A stretch of 64,000 bases of DNA from JAXGYV01 sp040772045 (lineage in GTDB: Bacteria > Actinomycetota > Thermoleophilia > UBA2241), in contig JAXGYV010000008.1 in the NCBI GenBank assembly GCA_040772045.1, positions 1 to 64,000 of the forward strand. Direction: 5' to 3'. Below are positions 23,321 to 31,895 of this stretch, one piece after another. How positions within the stretch are numbered: the first letter of the stretch is position 1; each line of letters begins with the position of its first letter. A program made the translations under genes and the position numbers. The notes below the pieces were generated by a model. It was not told the DNA's origin. It searched no databases and saw only the letters and a program-made list of their open reading frames with translations.

Positions 23321-24913
23321 ATGGCAGACCGTAAACGGGTACTCGTGAAGGAGAAGCTCGCCCCGGAGGGTGTGGAGCTTCTGCGACAGGACTTCGACGT
23401 GGACCTCGGCATGGACTGGACCGACGAGGAGTTCATGGCGAGGATCAAAGACTACGATGGCCTGATGATCCGCTCCGCGACCAAGGTGACCGCCGACGTT
23501 ATCGCGGCCGGAGCCAGACTGAGCGTGATCGGCCGCGCTGGCGTGGGCGTCGACAACGTCGACCTCAAGGCGGCCACCAAGCGCGGCATCATCGTGGTCA
23601 ACGCGCCCACGAGCAACGTGCTGAGTGCCGCCGAGCACACCATCGGCATGCTCATGGCCTGTGCGCGGAATATCCCGCAGGCCCACGCGGCGCTCAAGGC
23701 CGGACGCTGGGAGCGCTCCAAGTTCGGCGGCGTGGAGCTCATGGGCAAGACGCTCGGTATCATCGGTCTCGGCCGTATCGGTTCGCTGGTGGCGGAGCGT
23801 GCGCGTGCCCTGAAGATGAACGTGCTGGGGTACGACCCGTACGTACCGGCCGAACGCTTCCGTGAGATGGGCCTGGACCGCGCCGAGAGCCCGGAGCGCG
23901 TGTATCGCGAGGCCGACTTCATCAGCGTGCACCTGCCCAAGAACAAGGACACTCTGGGCTTCGTCGACGACGAGGCGTTTACCAAGATGAAGGACGGCGT
24001 GCGGATCATCAACGTGGCTCGCGGTGGCATCGTCGATGAAGAGGCACTGGCCCGTGCCATAGAGAACGGCAAGGTAGCGAGCGCGGCCATCGACGTGTAC
24101 CCGAGCGAGCCCACCACCGACGATATCCTGTTCAAGTACGATCAAGTGGTCAACACGCCGCATCTGGGAGCTTCCACCAAAGAGGCGCAACTCCGCGCGG
24201 GCGTGCAGACCGCGGAGCAGGTGGCCTTGGTGCTCAAGGGCCAGTTCGCGCCCAATGCCGTCAACGTTCCGTTCTCCCTCGGGGAAGACGCCGACGAGAT
24301 CATGCCCTTCGCGCCGGTGTGCGAGCTCCTCGGCAAGCTCGTGGTGCAGCTTGTTGACGATCCGCCGGAGAGCTTCGACGTGGAGTTCGAGGGCGCCATC
24401 GCCCGTCACGACACGCGCGTGCTCAGCATGGCGGTGCTGCAGGGCGCTCTCGCCGACAGAGTCGAGGGCGAGATCAGCATCGTCAACGTGGCCAACATCG
24501 CCGAGGAGCGCGGGCTCACGGTGCGCGAGACTAAGCAGCCGGCGGCGGTCGACTATCTGAACCTCGTCACGGTGACTGCTCAGGATGGCGAGGCGGTCAC
24601 CGTCGCCGGGACTGCTCTGGGGGTGAAGCACAAGCCACGCATCGTGCAGGTGTGGGGGCAAGATGTAGATCTGGTCCCCTGCCGCAATATGCTGTTCGTG
24701 CGCGCCAAGGCGCAGGTGCCGGGCACGTTCGGCAAGATCGGTGCCAAGATGGGTGAGTTCGGCATCAACATCAACCAGGTCTCCGTGGGCGAGGCGGGAG
24801 ACGCTGTGCACGAGGTCATGGGCCTCGCGCTCGATGCGCCCATCAGCGCGGAGCAGGTTGCCGAGGTGGTCGAGGCCGCGGGGCTGGTCGACGCCAGACG
24901 CGTCATTCTGTAG
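23321..24913 (+). CDS. serA: D-3-phosphoglycerate dehydrogenase
   Basis: First enzyme of phosphorylated serine synthesis (3-phosphoglycerate to 3-phosphohydroxypyruvate, NAD). The 530 residues show the long form: catalytic and Rossmann domains with GRAGVGVDNVDL, GIIGLGRIGSLVAERA, the Arg/Glu/His catalytic region ending NTPHLGASTKEAQ, then an allosteric-substrate-binding domain (about 315-450) and a C-terminal ACT domain (about 455-530, RNMLFVRAKAQVPGTFGKIG). Feedback by serine through the ACT domain is usual for the family. Downstream of the aminotransferase, ends at a bidirectional terminator. Confidence 0.97.
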   Translation: MADRKRVLVKEKLAPEGVELLRQDFDVDLGMDWTDEEFMARIKDYDGLMIRSATKVTADVIAAGARLSVIGRAGVGVDNVDLKAATKRGIIVVNAPTSNVLSAAEHTIGMLMACARNIPQAHAALKAGRWERSKFGGVELMGKTLGIIGLGRIGSLVAERARALKMNVLGYDPYVPAERFREMGLDRAESPERVYREADFISVHLPKNKDTLGFVDDEAFTKMKDGVRIINVARGGIVDEEALARAIENGKVASAAIDVYPSEPTTDDILFKYDQVVNTPHLGASTKEAQLRAGVQTAEQVALVLKGQFAPNAVNVPFSLGEDADEIMPFAPVCELLGKLVVQLVDDPPESFDVEFEGAIARHDTRVLSMAVLQGALADRVEGEISIVNVANIAEERGLTVRETKQPAAVDYLNLVTVTAQDGEAVTVAGTALGVKHKPRIVQVWGQDVDLVPCRNMLFVRAKAQVPGTFGKIGAKMGEFGININQVSVGEAGDAVHEVMGLALDAPISAEQVAEVVEAAGLVDARRVIL

Positions 24914-24927
24914 CGGAGGAGAGCAGC

Positions 24928-24971
24928 GATGCCGGCGCGGCGCGGGGCCAAAGGCCCGCCGCGCCGGCATC
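24928..24971. terminator. bidirectional terminator between serA and uppP
   Basis: Perfect 15-bp stem GATGCCGGCGCGGCG and complement with a 14-base loop (itself partly paired, GGGCC/GGCCC), placed between the convergent stops of serA and uppP, 15 and 10 bases away. Confidence 0.75.
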
Positions 24972-24980
24972 TCCCTAGAC

Positions 24981-26015
24981 CTAGAGCGTGCGGGTGAGCA
25001 CGAGCGCGGCTACCAGTACGCCGAGCGCGAGGCGATACCAACCGAAGACCGCTAGGCTGTGGCGCTGGAGATAGCCGACCATCCACTTCACCGCCACGAT
25101 GGCCGAGACGAAGGCTACGACCACGCCGACCAGCGGGGCCGCCACCCCCAGCGTAGCCGCCATCTCCCGTCCGTCCTTGAGAGTCTCGAATACGGTGGCC
25201 GCGGTGAGGGTGACGAAGCCGAGGAGGAAGCTGAACTCCACGGCGGCGGCCGTGCTGAGCCCCACCAGGCGGCCGCCGAGGATGGTCACCAGGCTGCGGC
25301 TCACGCCGGGCCACATGGCTACGCACTGCAGCAGGCCGACGCCCACGGCACGGCCCACGGTGAGCTGTTCGAGGGACATCCCCGCGAGCGGCGTCCGCGA
25401 AGACCTGCGGTCGGCGGCCGCCACCGCGAGGATCACGAGCCCGCCGGCCAGCCAGGCGCCGACGATGGGCCACAGCGCGAACAGCCGTTCCTTAATGAGC
25501 TGCTCGGCGACGACGCCGATGACGGCCGCCGGTACGAACGCGGCGAGCAGAGCCAGCGCGATGCGGCGGCCCTCCGGATCGCGGCCGACGAGGCCGCGCA
25601 CGGCCGAGAACAGGCGCCGCCAGTACAGGACCAGCACGGCCACGATGGCGCCGAACTGGATGGCGATGGCGTACGCATCGGCGGCCGTCTTGCGGTGAGG
25701 GTCGTCGCTGATGCCGAGCGCCCGCTGTGTGACCAGCAGGTGACCGGTGGAGCTCACCGGCAGGTACTCTGTGACCCCCTCGATTACGCCGAGCAGCACC
25801 GCGTCGGCTGTGCTGAGCCCGTCGGTGCCACCGTGCGCGGCGAGCGGGCCCGTCCAGAGAGCGACGCCCAACCTTTTCTCCGTGGTGGCCGGGCCGGCTT
25901 GCGCTCGTGGCACCACGAAAGACAGTGGCCATAGGCAGAGGCTCGCCAAGACGAGGGCCGCGAGCACGCGCGCGCGGGCACGAGCGACGGCGAAGATGCC
26001 AGAACAGTGAGACAT
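24981..26015 (-). CDS. uppP: undecaprenyl-diphosphatase
   Basis: Integral membrane phosphatase that recycles undecaprenyl pyrophosphate to the lipid carrier for cell-wall and polymer synthesis; linked to bacitracin tolerance. Seen: the catalytic motif GVIEGVTEYLPVSSTGHL and the second motif PGVSRS within QCVAMWPGVSRSLVTILGG, with 7-8 hydrophobic helices. At 344 residues it is about 65 longer than usual because of an N-terminal extension with a membrane or signal segment (VLAALVLASLCLWPLSFVV). Start ATG 26015 has no Shine-Dalgarno, but TATACT (minus, 26029-26024) lies 8 bases upstream, consistent with a leaderless mRNA; an internal start that would drop the extension cannot be excluded. Confidence 0.93.
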   Translation of the reverse strand: MSHCSGIFAVARARARVLAALVLASLCLWPLSFVVPRAQAGPATTEKRLGVALWTGPLAAHGGTDGLSTADAVLLGVIEGVTEYLPVSSTGHLLVTQRALGISDDPHRKTAADAYAIAIQFGAIVAVLVLYWRRLFSAVRGLVGRDPEGRRIALALLAAFVPAAVIGVVAEQLIKERLFALWPIVGAWLAGGLVILAVAAADRRSSRTPLAGMSLEQLTVGRAVGVGLLQCVAMWPGVSRSLVTILGGRLVGLSTAAAVEFSFLLGFVTLTAATVFETLKDGREMAATLGVAAPLVGVVVAFVSAIVAVKWMVGYLQRHSLAVFGWYRLALGVLVAALVLTRTL

Positions 26016-26023
26016 GCGGCCAG

Positions 26024-26029
26024 AGTATA
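26024..26029 (-). promoter_or_regulatory. -10 element of uppP, leaderless type
   Basis: TATACT on the minus strand, 8 bases before the ATG, with no ribosome-binding site between. Confidence 0.5.
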
Positions 26030-26102
26030 CGGCACGGCGCCGCTGCTCGCGGGCTGGAGCGGACTTGGAGTTGCCGCGCCGCCCTCGGGGTAAGGTGTGG
26101 CC

Positions 26103-26657
26103 ATGCCTGCAGCGATTCACACGGTGGGTCACTCCACGCTGAGCCGCGAAGCCTTCCTCGCGCTGCTCGCGAGCGTCCCTATCGAGCTCGTCTGGGACGT
26201 GCGTTCGCACCCGGGCTCTCACTGGGAGTGGTTTCGGCGTGCGGAACTGGAGCGCTGGCTCCCGGCGACCGGCGTGTGCTACCACTGGGTCCCCGAGCTC
26301 GGCGGGTGGCGCGGTGCGCCGCCGGCGGGTGCGCTACCGGCGCACCTCGGCGGCTGGTCGTCTCCCAGCTTCGCCAACTACGAGTGGTACACGCGCAGCG
26401 ACGAGTTCGCGCGCGCGGTGGCGGAGTTGGCGCGCGTGTCGCGTACCGCGTCGCTGGCCCTCATGTGCGCCGAGGGCGTCTGGTGGCGGTGCCACCGCGC
26501 CATGATCGCCGACCACCTGGTGCTGCGCGGGCTGGAGGTGGTGCATCTGCAGCCGCGACGAACCGTACACCGCGAGGTTGTGGGGGAGCGGCTCCTCCGA
26601 TACCACCCAGAGACGCTGGCACACTGGCGCGAACTCGGCTCGCTGGACGCCACCTGA
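26103..26657 (+). CDS. DUF488 family protein
   Basis: 184 residues. Family marks are seen: N-terminal HTVGHSTLS, VWDVRSHPGS near residue 30, and the Cys/His-containing segment ALMCAEGVWWRCHRAMIADHL near 120-140. The usual RxxPxS portion appears as RSHPGSHWEWF. DUF488 proteins are small, cytosolic and uncharacterised, with suggested nucleic-acid or sulfur chemistry. AAGG lies 6 bases before ATG 26103; GTG 26097 is an in-frame alternative. Divergent from uppP and convergent with hisG. Confidence 0.88.
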   Translation: MPAAIHTVGHSTLSREAFLALLASVPIELVWDVRSHPGSHWEWFRRAELERWLPATGVCYHWVPELGGWRGAPPAGALPAHLGGWSSPSFANYEWYTRSDEFARAVAELARVSRTASLALMCAEGVWWRCHRAMIADHLVLRGLEVVHLQPRRTVHREVVGERLLRYHPETLAHWRELGSLDAT

Positions 26658-26708
26658 GACGCCGTGGGCGCGGAGGCACACCGCTGAGCTGCCGTCGAAT
26701 GCTGGCGT

Positions 26709-27602
26709 CTACAGCACGATCTTGTTCAGCGGGTACTCGACGATGCCCTCGGCCCCGGCCTTCTTGAGGCGGGGGATGATGAGTCGCACTACGGCTTCGT
26801 CGAGGATGGTGTTGACCGCGACCCAGTCGCTGTCGCTGAGGTTCGAGATGGTCGGTTTGCGCAGGGCTGGGAGCTCTCCGAGCACGGTCGCTAGATCTCC
26901 GCTGCGCACGTTCATCATGAGACCCACTTTGTCGAGCGCGTTGAGGGCTCCCTGCAGCAGCATGCAGATGTCTTCGATCTTGTGCCGCTTGGCCTCGTCG
27001 GCCCACGCGTCGATGTTGGCGATGAGCTGCGTGCTGGACTCGAGCACCGTCTCCAGGATGCGCAGTTTGTTGGCCCGCAGGCTGGCGCCCGTCTCGGTTG
27101 CCTCCACGATGGCGTCGGCGAGCTCGGGCGGCTTGACCTCGGTGGCACCCCAGCTGAACTCGACCCTTGCGTTCACGCCGTGCTCGACCAGGTACCGCTT
27201 GGTGGTCTCGACCAGCTCGGTGGCGATGATGCGACCCTCGAGGTCCTCGACGGTCTCGAAGGGCGCCGAGTCGGGCACCGCCAGGACCCAGCGCACGCGG
27301 CCGAAGCTCTGCCGCGCGTAGACTAACTCGGTGACGGTGTGGACGGTGGCGCCCGTCTCTTGCACCCAGTCGTATCCGGTGAGGCCGGCGTCGAGGATGC
27401 CGTCTTCCACGTAGCGGGCCATCTCCTGGGCGCGGATCAGCATGCAGTCGATCTCGGGGTCGTCGATCGCCGGGAAGTACGAGCGACCACTGGTGGCGAT
27501 GTGGAAGCCGGCGCGCCGGAAGAGGTCGATGGTCGCTGCCTCCAGGCTCCCCTTGGGGATGCCGAGCCGCAGCAATGCGCCCTTCTTCGTCCTGCCGTCC
27601 AC
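26709..27602 (-). CDS. hisG: ATP phosphoribosyltransferase, long form
   Basis: First enzyme of histidine synthesis (ATP + PRPP to phosphoribosyl-ATP). 297 residues: the two-lobed catalytic part (RLGIPKGSLEAATIDLF at the N-terminus, GLTGYDWVQETGA, IIATELVETTKRYL, GATEVKPPELADAIVEATET as PRPP-binding region) followed by the C-terminal ACT-like regulatory domain (about 220-297, ending GIVEYPLNKIVL) that binds histidine. Long-form HisG works alone as a hexamer and does not need HisZ. GTG 27602 start with GGAGGC 4 bases upstream. Stands alone, far from the his operon at 43370-49340, which has its own short HisG plus HisZ, so the window carries two HisG systems. Confidence 0.95.
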   Translation of the reverse strand: MDGRTKKGALLRLGIPKGSLEAATIDLFRRAGFHIATSGRSYFPAIDDPEIDCMLIRAQEMARYVEDGILDAGLTGYDWVQETGATVHTVTELVYARQSFGRVRWVLAVPDSAPFETVEDLEGRIIATELVETTKRYLVEHGVNARVEFSWGATEVKPPELADAIVEATETGASLRANKLRILETVLESSTQLIANIDAWADEAKRHKIEDICMLLQGALNALDKVGLMMNVRSGDLATVLGELPALRKPTISNLSDSDWVAVNTILDEAVVRLIIPRLKKAGAEGIVEYPLNKIVL

Positions 27603-27760
27603 AGTGCCTCCGATGCGTCGCGCCGTCTCCTGTCGAGGCAGTGTACCATCGCCGCGCGGCTCACCGAGCCTGCACGCCGGGGTTGGCGGACGGACGTGCG
27701 GCGAGCGAGCGGAGATGGAACGTAAAAGGGGATCGGCTGCTCCTGTAGTATGGATGTATC

Positions 27761-29185
27761 GTGCTGTTCCCTACTATCACATTCGCCGTATTCTTCCTGG
27801 CGGTCTTCATCGTGAGCTGGCTGGCGATGCCCGCCTTCCGGCTCTGGAAGCTCGTCATGATCGCCGCCAGCTACGTTTTCTACGGCGCCTGGAGCTGGAA
27901 GTTCTGTCTGCTGATCGTGGCCAGCACCGTGCTCAACCAAGCGTGCGCGGTAGGCGTGCGGCGGGCCGCCGGTCGGGCCCGTTCGGCGTGGCTCGTCGCG
28001 GCCCTCGTGGGCAATCTGGGTCTGCTCGGCTGGTTCAAGTACTACGGCTTCTTCGTCAGCTCGCTGGAGGATCTGCTGCGAGCGTTCGGGCTGGGAGTGT
28101 CGCTGCCGCTGCCAGACATCGTGCTGCCGGTGGGCATCTCCTTCCTCACCTTCCGCGCGTTGAGCTACGTGATCGATGTGTACAGGGGCAAGGCAGAGCC
28201 CGGGCCACACGCCGACGTCGCGCTGTACTTCGTGTTCTTCCCGTACATGATGGCCGGGCCGATCGTGCGCGCGGCGGAGTTCCTGCCGCAGGTGGCCTCG
28301 CCGCGCGACCCGCGGCGCATCGACTCGAGCCGCGCGTTCTGGCTCATCTTCGCCGGCCTGGTGAAGAAGATGCTGATCGCCGATTTCCTGGCCGCCCACC
28401 TGGTCAATGGTGTGTTCGCCACTCCCGGCGGCTACTCGTCTCTGGAGGCACTGCTGGGGATCTACGCGTACGCTGTGCAGATCTACTGCGACTTCAGCGG
28501 CTACACCGACATGGCCATCGGCTTGGGTTTGCTGCTCGGGTTCCGCTTCCCCGACAACTTCCGTTCGCCCTATGCCGCCGTGAGCGTCCAGGACTTCTGG
28601 CGCCGCTGGCACATCACGCTCTCGAGCTGGCTGCGCGACTACCTCTACATACCGCTCGGAGGCAACCGCAAGGGCCGGCTGCGTACCTACGGAAACCTGG
28701 TGGTGACGATGCTCCTGGGCGGTCTTTGGCATGGGGCCGCCTGGACGTTCGTCGCCTGGGGCGGCCTCCACGGAGCGGGCCTGGCGGTAGAGCGCTTCTT
28801 CACGGATCGGCGCAAAGCGTTCGGGTTACCGCCGGCGACGCCCTCGCGCGCGGGCGTCGCCCTGCGCCGCGTGACCGTGTTCCACTTCGTCGCGCTCTGC
28901 TGGGTGTTCTTCCGCGCTGACTCCTTTACGGCCGCGGCACGGGTCATCGGCCGGGTGTTCACCGCGTGGGGCGCGCCATCGCCACACGCGACCGCGGCGG
29001 TCGTGGGCCTCACCATCGCCGGCATCGCCATGCAGTACGTGCCATCGCGGCTCACCGACGGGCTGCAGACGGGCTTCTCCCGTCTCGGCCCGCTGGCGCA
29101 GGGTGTGGTGTGCGCGCTGGCGCTGTTCCTGATCTCGGCGCTCGGTCCGCAAGGACCGGCGCTGTTCCTCTACTTCAAGTTTTAG
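27761..29185 (+). CDS. MBOAT-family O-acyltransferase (AlgI-like)
   Basis: 474-residue polytopic membrane enzyme. Seen: N-terminal FPTITFAVFFLAVFIVSWLA, LPVGISFLTFRALSYVIDVY, FFPYMMAGPIVRAAEF, QDFWRRWHITLSSWLRDYLY, and the catalytic His region GGLWHGAAWTFVAWGGLHG. This is the AlgI/DltB type that moves acetyl groups across the membrane onto surface polysaccharides. Start GTG 27761 has no clear ribosome site; TAGTAT 9 bases upstream allows a very short leader. Followed after 4 bases by an SGNH hydrolase-like gene, the normal partnership for polysaccharide O-acetylation. Confidence 0.93.
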   Translation: MLFPTITFAVFFLAVFIVSWLAMPAFRLWKLVMIAASYVFYGAWSWKFCLLIVASTVLNQACAVGVRRAAGRARSAWLVAALVGNLGLLGWFKYYGFFVSSLEDLLRAFGLGVSLPLPDIVLPVGISFLTFRALSYVIDVYRGKAEPGPHADVALYFVFFPYMMAGPIVRAAEFLPQVASPRDPRRIDSSRAFWLIFAGLVKKMLIADFLAAHLVNGVFATPGGYSSLEALLGIYAYAVQIYCDFSGYTDMAIGLGLLLGFRFPDNFRSPYAAVSVQDFWRRWHITLSSWLRDYLYIPLGGNRKGRLRTYGNLVVTMLLGGLWHGAAWTFVAWGGLHGAGLAVERFFTDRRKAFGLPPATPSRAGVALRRVTVFHFVALCWVFFRADSFTAAARVIGRVFTAWGAPSPHATAAVVGLTIAGIAMQYVPSRLTDGLQTGFSRLGPLAQGVVCALALFLISALGPQGPALFLYFKF

Positions 29186-29189
29186 CACG

Positions 29190-30470
29190 ATGGGCGAGCG
29201 CGACGATCACCGTGGACGGCGGCCAACCGGGGAATCCAGTGACGACTGGTTCGATGTTCGCTGGGACGAGCAGGAGGCGCCGCCGCCGCGCCGCGACGAG
29301 TCGCCAGTTCGCCCAGGCGCGGCGCGCGGCGCCGGTGGTGCGCATTCCCCCGGGGCGCGGGTGAGTGGGCCGCCGGCTGGGCTTCCGCTGGCCGGCGGTG
29401 CCCCGTCTGGACAGGCCCGTCGGGCGGAGCATCTGCCGTCTGGCGCGCGCCGGTACGGTCGGCCGGTGGCGGGAGACGCCGTCGGCTCCCGCCGTCAGAT
29501 GCCCGCCGGATACGTGTTACTGGCGCTGATGATCGGGCTGCTCCTAGCAGGGCTATTGAACGCGGAGGGTTTGGCTCGAGCCGCCAAGGAGCAGCCGGTA
29601 GGGGCGCGACGCACCGTGCTGGTGGCGTTCACCAAGCCGTTCACGGTGCTCAGCTCCGCGCTGCGGCTGCATAAGGCGGGCGATCTGATCGACCGCGCGC
29701 TGGGACGCGAACGGACGGTGGAGGACGTAGACGTCCACCGGCGGCCTACGCCGGGCGCTACGCCTAGCGGCGCCGCGCAGAGCTCCACCAGCCCTAGCCC
29801 GAACGCGTCGCCGGCGAGCAAGGAGCCGACCGCCGAGGATCCCCTGATCCTGTGGGTCGGCGGCGATTCGATGGCCATGGTGTTCGGCGAGTCGCTGGAG
29901 GCGCTCGCCGAGAAGACCGGCGTCATCGATGCCACCCTCGACTCCCACGTGAATACGGGGCTCAGCCGGCCAGACTACTTCGATTGGCCGAGACGACTGC
30001 GCGCCGAGATGGATGGGCTGCGGCCAGACGTGGCGGTGGCCGTGTTCGGCGCGAACGACTGGCAGAACGTGGAGTACGAGGGGCAGGTGCTGCAGCGCGG
30101 CTCGCCCGAGTGGCTCGAGTTGTATCGGCGGAGGGCGAGCGCGGCCATGGACATCCTGGTGGGCTCCGCCCACCGGCCCGTCTGGTGGGTGGGCATGCCT
30201 GTGGCTCGCAGTGCGGAGCAGAGCGCCGTATACCGCGCGCTGAACAAGATCTACGTCGCGGAGGTCAAGAAGCGGCCGGACGTGCACTACGTGGACACCT
30301 ACACCATGTTCTGTGACGCCAGCGGCCGGTACGCGGATTACCTCATCGGGCTCTCGGGGCAGCGAGAGCTCATGCGCCAGGGAGACGGTATTCACTGGAG
30401 TCGCGCCGGCGGCGACCTAGCGGCCAGCGCCGTGCTCGATCAAATCAAGAGACGCTGGAGGATCGAGTGA
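29190..30470 (+). CDS. membrane-anchored SGNH hydrolase (DUF459-like)
   Basis: 426 residues. A 100-residue basic, Pro/Gly/Arg-rich disordered N-terminus precedes one membrane helix (about 109-124, YVLLALMIGLLLAGLL), then a Ser/Pro-rich linker and an extracytoplasmic SGNH domain (about 215-420). Catalytic-type blocks: GGDSMA (nucleophile Ser), FGANDWQ (block III Asn), and DGIHWSRAGG (Asp/His). Such proteins act with MBOAT transferases in acetylation of envelope glycans. Lies 4 bases after the MBOAT gene and overlaps the next start. Confidence 0.88.
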   Translation: MGERDDHRGRRPTGESSDDWFDVRWDEQEAPPPRRDESPVRPGAARGAGGAHSPGARVSGPPAGLPLAGGAPSGQARRAEHLPSGARRYGRPVAGDAVGSRRQMPAGYVLLALMIGLLLAGLLNAEGLARAAKEQPVGARRTVLVAFTKPFTVLSSALRLHKAGDLIDRALGRERTVEDVDVHRRPTPGATPSGAAQSSTSPSPNASPASKEPTAEDPLILWVGGDSMAMVFGESLEALAEKTGVIDATLDSHVNTGLSRPDYFDWPRRLRAEMDGLRPDVAVAVFGANDWQNVEYEGQVLQRGSPEWLELYRRRASAAMDILVGSAHRPVWWVGMPVARSAEQSAVYRALNKIYVAEVKKRPDVHYVDTYTMFCDASGRYADYLIGLSGQRELMRQGDGIHWSRAGGDLAASAVLDQIKRRWRIE

Positions 30471-31444
30471 GCGGAGTGCGGACGGCGCCGGAGATGCGGC
30501 GCGGGTATCTCATCGGGCTGGCGAGTGGCCTAGTGTGGGGCCTCTCCGCCGTGTTCGTGGGGATCGCCGTCGACATGTCCCCCTTCGCCGCCGCCGGCTT
30601 GGCGGTGGCGCCGCCGCTGGCCGCCGCGGGCCTCTACGATGGCCTGCGAGCGCTGTGGCAGATGGTGTACCTGCTGGCGCGCGGCCGCGTCCGCGTGGCG
30701 CTGCGCGGTCTGCGTGGTCGCGGCCTGGCATGGGCGGTGCTGGCGGCCGTCGCCGGCGGCCCTTTCGCCACCTCGTGCTTCTTCCTCTCGATAGCGCTCG
30801 TGGGCGTCACCTACGCATACACCGTCTCCGCTATCTCGCCGGCCTTGGGGGCTGTGCTGGCGGCCGTCTTCCTCGGTGAGCGGCTACCGGCGCGCGCTTG
30901 GGGCGGCATGAGCCTCGTGGTGGCCGGCGCTGCCGTGGTCAGCTACCAAGCTCCGCAGGGTGCCTCGTCGCACTTCTTCGTGGGAGTGGCGTTCGCCCTC
31001 GTCACGGCGGTGGCCTGGGCGATCGAGGCGCTCTTCGCGGCCAAGGCGCTGCACCGCGTGGATGCCGACGCCGTGAACGCGGTGCGGCAAGGCCTCTCGT
31101 TCCTCCTCTTCCTCGCCGTAGTATTCCCGCTCGTCGGCGCCTACGGGACCGTCGCCGAGGCGTTGCGCAGCCCTTCTCTCCTGGTGCTGGTGGGGTCGGC
31201 GGCCGTCGGGTCGCTGGGTTTCCTGCTCTACTTCCGGGCGGTGGGCGCCATCGGCCCCAGCCGAGCGATGCCCATCAACCTCACCTACGTGCTGTGGGCA
31301 TCGCTGTTCAGCCTGCTCATCACCGGGGCGCGGCCTACCTGGCAGCTGCTAGCCGGCGGCGTGCTGATCATCGCCGGCACGCCGCTCGTGGCGCTGCAGC
31401 GCAGGCGCGCCCTCGCTGTGGCGGCGCAGGCCGAGGCCGACTAG
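30467..31444 (+). CDS. EamA/DMT-family transporter
   Basis: 325 residues with about ten hydrophobic helices in two repeats (first half to about 140, second about 150-310), typical of drug/metabolite transporters. Marks: GLVWGLSAVFVGIAV in repeat 1, SAISPALGAVLAAVFLGERLPARAW, and ALVTAVAWAIEALFAAKAL in repeat 2. GTG start at 30467 overlaps the SGNH gene stop (GTGA). Substrate unknown; the coupling to acyltransferase genes suggests export of a building block or metabolite, but the domain family is broad. Confidence 0.88.
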   Translation: MSGVRTAPEMRRGYLIGLASGLVWGLSAVFVGIAVDMSPFAAAGLAVAPPLAAAGLYDGLRALWQMVYLLARGRVRVALRGLRGRGLAWAVLAAVAGGPFATSCFFLSIALVGVTYAYTVSAISPALGAVLAAVFLGERLPARAWGGMSLVVAGAAVVSYQAPQGASSHFFVGVAFALVTAVAWAIEALFAAKALHRVDADAVNAVRQGLSFLLFLAVVFPLVGAYGTVAEALRSPSLLVLVGSAAVGSLGFLLYFRAVGAIGPSRAMPINLTYVLWASLFSLLITGARPTWQLLAGGVLIIAGTPLVALQRRRALAVAAQAEAD

Positions 31445-31592
31445 GGCGCGCGTGATCCATTGTTAACGTGTCGCTCTCTTGCTTGGTATCGCTTCGGCAT
31501 CGGCGCGAAAAGCCGGGGCTCTCAACCGCGCCAACCTACTCCATCGAGTCGACCGCCTTGCTGCCTCGCCCAAGGAAGTACTCGAATCCTGC

Positions 31593-31622
31593 TTGCGCGT
31601 GCGTAGCTCGCGGACGTAGAAT
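31593..31622 (+). promoter_or_regulatory. promoter of the leuA leader
   Basis: TTGCGC (31593-31598), 18-base spacer, TAGAAT (31617-31622). The leader-peptide ATG comes 9 bases after the -10, so the transcript would start at or within 2-3 bases of that ATG. Confidence 0.6.
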
Positions 31623-31631
31623 TCGCGGGCT

Positions 31632-31736
31632 ATGCAGCCGCAGGTCACAGCAGAGCTGACGACGGAGGGCCCGATTGCCGTTCGGGCGTTCGGCAGTGGT
31701 CTCCTCCTGCTCCTCCCCCTCCGGGGGGATGTGTAG
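31632..31736 (+). CDS. leuL: leucine-rich leader peptide of the leu operon
   Basis: 34 residues from ATG 31632 to TAG 31734-31736, containing LLLLLPL encoded by CTC CTC CTG CTC CTC CCC CTC (31701-31721). This is the hallmark of a leucine attenuator leader: a ribosome short of leucyl-tRNA would stall there. It lies 160 bases before leuA and just after a plausible promoter, with no Shine-Dalgarno, so translation would begin leaderless. TCCCCCT at 31714-31720, inside the Leu run, is perfectly complementary to AGGGGGA (31884-31890), the leuA ribosome site, and also to the GGGGGG at 31723-31728 right after the run. That gives two exclusive pairings. No T-run terminator is visible, so control may be translational or Rho-linked. 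Confidence 0.72.
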   Translation: MQPQVTAELTTEGPIAVRAFGSGLLLLLPLRGDV

Positions 31737-31883
31737 ACACCTGCTCGGCCTGCCTGGCCATCTCTCTCCTTCACCGGACACCGCTGCCGCGTTGCGTGGC
31801 GGGCCGCGTCGTTTGTGGATCCGCGACTCTCGCCGGCTCGTGTCGTTGAAGGCGCTCTGGAAGACACACGACTCACGCACCCT

Positions 31884-31890
31884 AGGGGGA
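31884..31890 (+). promoter_or_regulatory. leuA ribosome-binding site complementary to the leader
   Basis: AGGGGGA, 5 bases before the leuA GTG, is an exact complement of TCCCCCT in the leucine-codon run at 31714-31720. Sequestration of the site by the leader is possible. Confidence 0.5.
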
Positions 31891-31895
31891 ACATC

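Noticed and set aside
23207..24970. 587-codon open frame on the minus strand
   Set aside because: Antisense of serA; His/Asp/Leu-rich composition typical of shadow frames.
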